Shown here piece by piece: positions 58,812 to 64,000 of a stretch of 64,000 nucleotides of DNA. Origin of the DNA: Costus lasius (lineage: Eukaryota > Streptophyta > Magnoliopsida > Zingiberales > Costaceae); NCBI GenBank assembly GCA_027563935.2, contig CM050446.2, forward strand, positions 32,553,501 to 32,617,500, in the 5' to 3' direction. The position numbers were made by a program, and so were the translations under genes. Numbering within the stretch: position 1 is the first letter of the stretch; every line of letters begins with the position of its first letter. The notes beneath the pieces are model-generated. The model ran no database searches. It was given only the letters and a program-made list of their open reading frames with translations, and was not told the DNA's origin.

Positions 58812-61127
58812 AAAACCAGTATGTGGTTAAGACAAATTCAAACCTGAGTTAGATAGATCTGGCTCACAACATTCAAGTTGTTTATTCTATAGTCGTCACT
58901 TCTCTTTCTTTCTATTAGTTCTTTTGTTTTCCCTTTTCTTTTGGCAATTGCTCTAGCAATATGAAATGAATTCGTCTTATCAACACCTTAGATTAAGTTT
59001 AATTTAACCTAAGTCAAATCTTTGTGGACTTTTAATTTATTTGACTTAAATTGGGTTGAGACTTTGATCTGATTGATTTTGATTAGAATTAAGAATATCT
59101 GCCGAGACTTGAAATTTGATCAAAATTAATGCAGAATTGGCAGTGGTCCAAATTTGTTTGGTCAAAATTGATTTCAATCCTGTTAGCCAAAATACTAACT
59201 TTAGCCTGATTTAATCACCACATGAATTTGATTTTTGTTCAAAATAATTATGCGATACGTGTCAAACTGGGCTGGGCAAATTCACATGATCTTTATCCTG
59301 TGAATAGATAAATCTTCATCCTGCCTTGGTCCTGAATTTGAGAGAAAGAATGTCTGCCCCGTTCGTCACCAGAGAGGAAATGAAAAGGTGCAAATTCACT
59401 TATCATTCCTTGCGTCACTAACAACTTCATTTATTTCACCATTGTAGAACATTCATCAATTTTTGCCCAGACTTGTTCTCAATATCCTTTCTCTATTCTT
59501 TTTATGAGCCTCGTATTTCTGAATTGAATCAAATTGCTGGTTGCATATAGTGAAGGGCAATAAGTTAAATCATCTTTTCTTGTTTGAGTTTTGATTTTGA
59601 ATTTGACCAAGCCAGATCAAAATCCAGGTAAAATTTTAAGTTAATTGATTAAAATCAAGCTTGGAGTAAATGATGAACATAATTTTAAAATCAAAATTAG
59701 GCTCTCATTTAATCGTATTAAATCAAATCCGATTTAATTAAAATCTGAATCCTTGCCAACTTGATTTTAAGTCAAAATTCTAAATTTTAGCATGATTTGA
59801 AATTTTGGTCAAAATCTAAATATGGATTTCGAGCAATATCAATGATGATATTATAACTCTCCTTTAATCTTCAATTTGTCAATCAACGAAGCATGGATGC
59901 TTCTCAACTCTGCCCGAGAAGGGTGTTAGAGCTTCAACAATGCCAAGGGACACCCATGGATGCTTTTCTCCATGGATTTCTATAGATGTGACAATAGGTA
60001 TTAGATATTGGGGTTACTGATGGACAACTTGTGGAGGTACAGATGCAAAGAGTTGCACGACACCATATTGTGCAGCTCATTTATGTCTTGCAGTCGTCCT
60101 CTTCGAGGACGAAGAGGACCTTGTACATATTGTACGGTGGGGATTTTTGTTAGTGGACAACCTATCACCGATCATATTTACATGCTTTGAGGAGGCAGGC
60201 ATAGGTTTGAGATGTCAATTACGGTTTCGAATAAGGCTGCAAGAGTGACTACTGATTGACAAGGAACGCTCTTTATGCCTTTTTCCTATTCGCATTCATC
60301 CTTTTTCATTATCATTTATATATTCCATATTCAATAGATTACGGAGATCGGAGATATTGAGCTTTATAGTTTCTTTAACAAGGGCCTCATGCCAATTTGC
60401 AGTGTAATTATATATCTCTTCTATTTCAATCCTTTTTGTTCCCTCAGCTTGTTATTTTCTTCTTGCATGGTGCTTTTTATTTGCTTCTTGAAGTTTTTAA
60501 TTTTCTTGAAGCTGGTCGTACGCCTCTGCATGTGCAGCCAAAATGGTTTAGGATTTCCGAGCTTATCATTTTTCTCGGATCAACTTCTCTTCCAATATGC
60601 ATGCCTTCCTTGCATTTGCTTATTTTCCACGTACAACTCTCGTAAGCACTTTTGCATGTGCTTCTCTCACTCTTTATTTCTTCTTGAAAAAGAGCAATCT
60701 TTTGTCCTAGCTCTTCTTTTTTATTTTGTTATTTCTACCTCAAGAATATGAATCTTTTCATATAGTTGGTCATTTCATTTTTCTAATTCTTGTTCAAAAT
60801 TATAGAGATAACAAATATATATATATATATATATGTGTGTGGGTGAATAAGTGATATTAAGAAGTATACCATGTTCTAAAGCAATACAAAATACAATAAC
60901 TAGCCTCCTCAAACCACAACGACGTTCAACACATTCCACCAGTTTATATTTGAGTTGCTCCAAAACCTCTAGCATGTTGTTTCCGAGTCGTTGGATTTGT
61001 TTCCATCTCCACCTTGATTATGTTTGTATGTGATTAATTCAGTTTGAATTGATGTAATAAAACTTATTCCAACATCATTTCACTTGAATATAGAAAAGAT
61101 TACCCATGTACTCTGGAAAAATTTTAG
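58812..61127. other. AT-rich stretch, no supportable gene
   Basis: 58980-59830 has repeated TTGA(T/C)(T/C)AAAATT phrases that suggest an old repeat. Frames at 60008-60190 and 60389-60751 have no recognisable family; the latter is Phe/Leu/Ser-rich, as AT-rich DNA usually gives. A (TA)n(TG)n microsatellite lies near 60808-60842. Confidence 0.4.
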
Positions 61128-62035
61128 TAGAAGAGGATGCCGAAGAGGCAGTGGAGTACCTTAATCTCCCATACACGAGTCTTAAAGCATAGTCAATATA
61201 CACAAAATAAATCAACATACATGAAAAACGAGTCAATATACACAGAATCTAATTAACTCTTAACCTTAGTTCTGGAAGTCAACATACACGAAACCGGAGT
61301 CAATGTACATGAAATTTAGCCCGGATTTTTGTGTATTTATACCAGATTTTGTGTAATAATACTAGGTTTTCATATAATCAGCACATATTTCTGTGTATTT
61401 ATACCAGATTTTTATATATTAATAATACCAATTTTCGTGGATTTATACTAAATTTTCATGCATTAATATCAAAATCAAGTACCTTTCTCCGAAGATGCAG
61501 TAGAGTACCTTAATCTCCCATACATGAATCTTAAAGCATAGTCAATATACACAAAAATTAGGTCAACATACATGAAAAGCGAGTCAATATACATAAAATC
61601 TAACCAACTCTTAACCCTGGTTCTAGAAGTTAACATACACAAAACTGAAGTCAACGTACATGAAATTCAGCCCAAATTTTCGTGTATTTATACCAGATTT
61701 TGTGTAATAATACCAGATTTTCGTGTAATTAACTCAGATTTTTTGTGTATTTATATCAGATTTTCATGTATTTATACTAGATTTTCGTGTATTAATATCA
61801 GATTTTTGTATATTAATAATACCAAATTTTTGTGTACATTGACCTGATTTCGTGTATGTTGACTTCGAGAACTAGAGTTAAGGCATAATTAGGTTTTCGT
61901 ATATGTTGACCTGTGTTCGTATATGTTGATTTTGTTTTAAAATTCAAAAAAATAATTTTAAGATTCATATATGGGAGATTAGGGTACCCTACTGCATCTT
62001 CGGCAGAAGGGTACCCTTCTACCGAAGATGTTATA
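61128..62035. repeat. Composite repeat with direct and inverted ends
   Basis: The head GC(A/C)GTAGAGTACCTTAATCTCCCAT occurs forward at about 61150 and 61498 and reversed at about 61970-62000. Between them are many copies of TTCGTGTATTTATACCAGAT-type motifs and AGTCAATATACA motifs. The right end is a 36-bp near-perfect palindrome (61995-62030). It looks like a non-autonomous transposon with a partial tandem copy. Confidence 0.6.
61995..62030. repeat. 36-bp palindrome centred on GGTACC
   Basis: CATCTTCGG..AGAAGGGT|ACCCTTCT..CCGAAGATG; 17 of 18 positions pair. Confidence 0.9.
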
Positions 62036-62102
62036 GTCTCCTGATATGGTGGTCCCATGAGTTTACAAATTTGATTCTTGATTTAATTTGAAACCATTTG
62101 TC

Positions 62103-62914
62103 TCACTTTATATTTTAGTGAAGCTTATATTCATAAGTTGCAAAGCCCCCCTGCATGTCCCCAGTGAACATTCTCCTATTTCTTTCCACCCACAAATGAT
62201 ATATAATTCCAGTCATATTAATCGGGTTATTTGCTTGCCATTTGGCACCGAGACTTGGTAATAATTGGATCCAAGAAGAGACTACTACTTGGATTTCACA
62301 TATTTTCTTCCATAGTACATTTGTGAATTGATTGTCAAAAAAGATATGATCAATTGTTTCGTCACATATATCACAGAAGCAACACAACCTTCTATTTAAG
62401 ATGCCTCATTTTTCAAGTCTGTCTAGTGTAGGGAGCCAATTTAAACATGCAAGTCAAGTAATAAATGAAAAATCTAAGTATTCGACCCTTAAACTAGATC
62501 AACTTAAGCCAACATACAGGGATCATTGTAGGTTGCTTTTAACTATGAATTCTCTAAATTTAGAGCCCTTCAACATATCTCATCTTCCTTGAGGTCATGA
62601 TAGATGAGAATGTTCATAATTTGATTGTAGATATCAGCAAGTTTTCTTGATAATGAAATTGGAATATCCCATCAACCATTGATAATGAAGAGTTGAAGAG
62701 CATCGCCCAATCCAGAGGTTTCCTCAAATATGAGCTCATCCTTCAAATGATAAAGAGTTCGTGATTCAAAACCAAGGCCCATGCCATAATTTTATCGAGA
62801 TCCCATTTACGATTCGGTAATAAACTTGTGCTTTGCAGGCTTCTCTAATGCTAAGAATAAATTTAATAGTCCACAAATGATGTTTAGCAGGGACAACCAT
62901 CTAGATGGAAAAAT
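62103..62914 (-). pseudogene. LINE C-terminal remnant with zinc-binding domain
   Basis: The minus frame 62387-62115 reads a CCFCDICDETIDHIFFDN block, then a WKKI and a YHLWVERNRR block. This is the zf-RVT tail found after reverse transcriptase in plant LINEs. Upstream pieces include YYRIVNG and a DIPISLSRKLADIYNQI stretch with stops, again typical of the region between RT and zf-RVT. It continues beyond the insertion at 62918-63879. No RT core is in the window. Confidence 0.7.
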
Positions 62915-62917
62915 TAT
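62915..62917. repeat. 3-bp target duplication (TAT), left
   Basis: Matches TAT at 63880-63882. Removing the insert joins LINE sequence on both sides. Confidence 0.5.
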
Positions 62918-62994
62918 GGCTCCGTTTGGTTCAGTCAGATTCTGGCTTCTACTGGTGCGGCAAGCAGCTTCTGGTCAATATGAGTGTTTGGGTA

Positions 62995-63025
62995 GCAGCT
63001 TCTTTGTTCCAAACAAAGAAGCTGC
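62995..63025. repeat. Perfect hairpin, 12-bp stem
   Basis: GCAGCTTCTTTG - 7-base loop - CAAAGAAGCTGC. Confidence 0.9.
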
Positions 63026-63077
63026 CACTGTTCACAAGAAGCTGTCACGAGCAGCTTTTGGCAGCTTCTCCCTTTAC

Positions 63078-63401
63078 GGCTTCTCCTTCTCGCCCGTGCC
63101 TCCTTCCTTCGCTCGCCGCCTCTCTCCTTAGAGCCGTCCACCTCCTTCCTTCCTCGGCTTCTCCTTCTCGCCCGTGCCTCCTTCCTTCGCTCTCCGCCTC
63201 TCTCCTTCCTTAGAGCCGTCCGCCTCCTTCCTTCCTCGGCTTCTCCTTCTCGCCGTGCCTCCTTCCTTTCCTCGCCGCCTCTCTCCTTCCTTAGAGCCGT
63301 CCGAATCCTTCCTTCCTCGGCTTCTCCTTCTCGCCCGTGCCTCCTTCCTTCGTTCGCCGCCTCTCTCCTTCCTTAGCGCCGTCCGCCTCCCTCCTTCCTC
63401 G
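63078..63401. repeat. 82-bp C/T-rich minisatellite, four units
   Basis: Units start with GGCTTCTCCTTCTCGC near 63078, 63157, 63239 and 63319. They carry the long frames on the plus strand in two registers, which are repeat artefacts. Confidence 0.85.
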
Positions 63402-63665
63402 GCGCCGGCCTTTCTTCTTCCTCAGCACCAGCTCGAGCTCGCCGCCCGGCGAGATCTGCGAGCGCGTCTCCTCCCGGCGAGAGCTCTCGGCTGGATGGCG
63501 GCGCCGCTCCTGCTCTTTCCTCCGCTGCCCCCGCCAGACCTACCGTCCGCAGCCGGTAGCCCCCGCTTGCCCTTCCCGGACGAGTGGTGGCCGGACGAGG
63601 GAAGAAGCGGCGGCTCGACTGGACAGACGAGGAAGAAGCGGCCGCCGTCTTCTACCTCCCCTAAC
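63402..63665 (+). other. GC-rich exon-like stretch, possible captured gene fragment
   Basis: It encodes Pro/Ala/Leu-rich peptides; one frame has GKKRRLDWTDEEEAAAVF, which looks like real protein sequence but matches nothing I can name with confidence. Its base composition differs sharply from the surroundings. Confidence 0.3.
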
Positions 63666-63687
63666 GCGTCCAAATCCCTAAAAAAAT

Positions 63688-63767
63688 GATTTTGACAGGT
63701 CAAAATTGATTTTGACAGGTCAAAATTGATTTTGACAGGTCAAAATTGATTTTGACCCATTTTGACC
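63688..63767. repeat. 20-bp palindromic minisatellite
   Basis: GATTTTGACAGGTCAAAATT repeated three times plus a diverged fourth unit. Each unit is itself an inverted repeat. Confidence 0.9.
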
Positions 63768-63882
63768 AGTTACAAGCTGGTGTATCCAAACAATAGGAAA
63801 CTTATTTAACCAGCTCTGATCAAACCAGCTCTGGTCTGACCAGCTCCAGCTATAAGCTCTAGTTGAACCAAACTGACCCTAT

Positions 63883-64000
63883 GTAAGAAATGGCTATGCC
63901 ATTTAACTAGGATTATTTGTGTTTGGTAATGTTCTAGATACAATGCATAAAAAGAACTAAATTTATGCCTTTCATATCTGTCAACCCTAAATATTTTTAT
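63883..64000 (-). pseudogene. LINE remnant, continuation
   Basis: Minus-strand frame with KIFRVDRY and LVKWHSHFL pieces that join the LINE sequence left of the insertion. Cut by the window end. Confidence 0.45.

Larger units (their letters stand above)
62918..63879. mobile_element. Terminal-inverted-repeat element, 962 bp, GC-rich interior
   Basis: The ends GGCTCCGTTTGGTTCA and TGAACCAAACTGACCC pair at 14 of 16 positions, with a 3-bp duplication. PIF/Harbinger or CACTA types make 3-bp duplications; the exact superfamily is unsure. The interior has a 31-bp hairpin (62995-63025), a four-unit 82-bp minisatellite, a GC-rich exon-like stretch (63400-63665) and a palindromic 20-bp minisatellite. 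No transposase. Confidence 0.65.

Noticed and set aside
58622..58813. 63-codon Asn/Lys/Thr-rich frame
   Set aside because: Translation of GGTTC repeats in the MITE.
60389..60751. 120-codon hydrophobic frame, possible membrane protein
   Set aside because: Overlaps another frame of 82 codons in the same direction, no family resemblance, composition as expected from AT-rich DNA.
63174..63703. Frames of 171, 114 and 93 codons
   Set aside because: They run through an 82-bp minisatellite in two registers and both strands; repeat artefacts.

Overview
The window is plant nuclear DNA, almost certainly from a flowering plant. It is AT-rich and packed with nested LTR retrotransposons, MITEs, a LINE tail, an endogenous pararetrovirus and a RING-H2 gene of the plant ATL type. 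GC-rich islands with CGCCGG/CCTCC composition would suit a monocot, but that is only a hint. I see no intact housekeeping gene, no tRNA or rRNA gene and no CRISPR. Most long reading frames are shadows of repeats.

Layout. 1-0.5 kb: a run of short perfect palindromes. 1.8-6.65 kb: what looks like one very long Ty3/gypsy-type LTR, split by a 1.7 kb copia-type solo LTR (2439-4136) with its own target-site duplication. 6.9-13.9 kb: a near full-length endogenous pararetrovirus (Caulimoviridae, florendovirus/tungrovirus-like layout) on the minus strand, from a tRNA-Met primer site to a poly(A) signal, decayed and without its reverse transcriptase. 13.9-14.85 kb: a second, inverted piece of the same defective virus.

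14.85-46.1 kb: the main structure, a two-unit tandem array. Each unit is a long inverted repeat (arms A and B in unit 1, C and D in unit 2) followed by a direct-repeat block X. Arms A, C and D each carry a membrane-anchored RING-H2 ubiquitin-ligase gene of the ATL type next to a second small hydrophobic reading frame. The genes of C and D point at each other across a spacer of about 120 bp, so read-through would make a hairpin RNA. Copy D is an open 138-codon frame but has lost one zinc ligand; A has an in-frame stop; C has a frameshift. Unit 1 was later interrupted in arm A by a 6.07 kb gypsy element (15212-21279) that has no reverse transcriptase or integrase, and arm B has lost about 4.7 kb. 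Arm D is a mosaic whose outer part is almost identical to arm A. A more GC-rich, diverged relative of the arm sequence lies at 46.8-47.85 kb, just beyond the array.

48-64 kb: three diverged copies of another repeat (two direct, one inverted) around a GC-rich block, two possible worn LTRs, two hAT-type MITEs of one family with 8-bp target duplications, an array of hairpins built on a GAATATTTAT motif, a repeat block with a 36-bp palindrome, and the C-terminal end of a LINE split by a 962-bp inverted-repeat element that holds two minisatellites.

The most unusual candidate is the palindromic, tandemly duplicated ATL-gene carrier at 14.9-46.1 kb. Identities quoted here are estimates by eye from selected stretches, not computed alignments.
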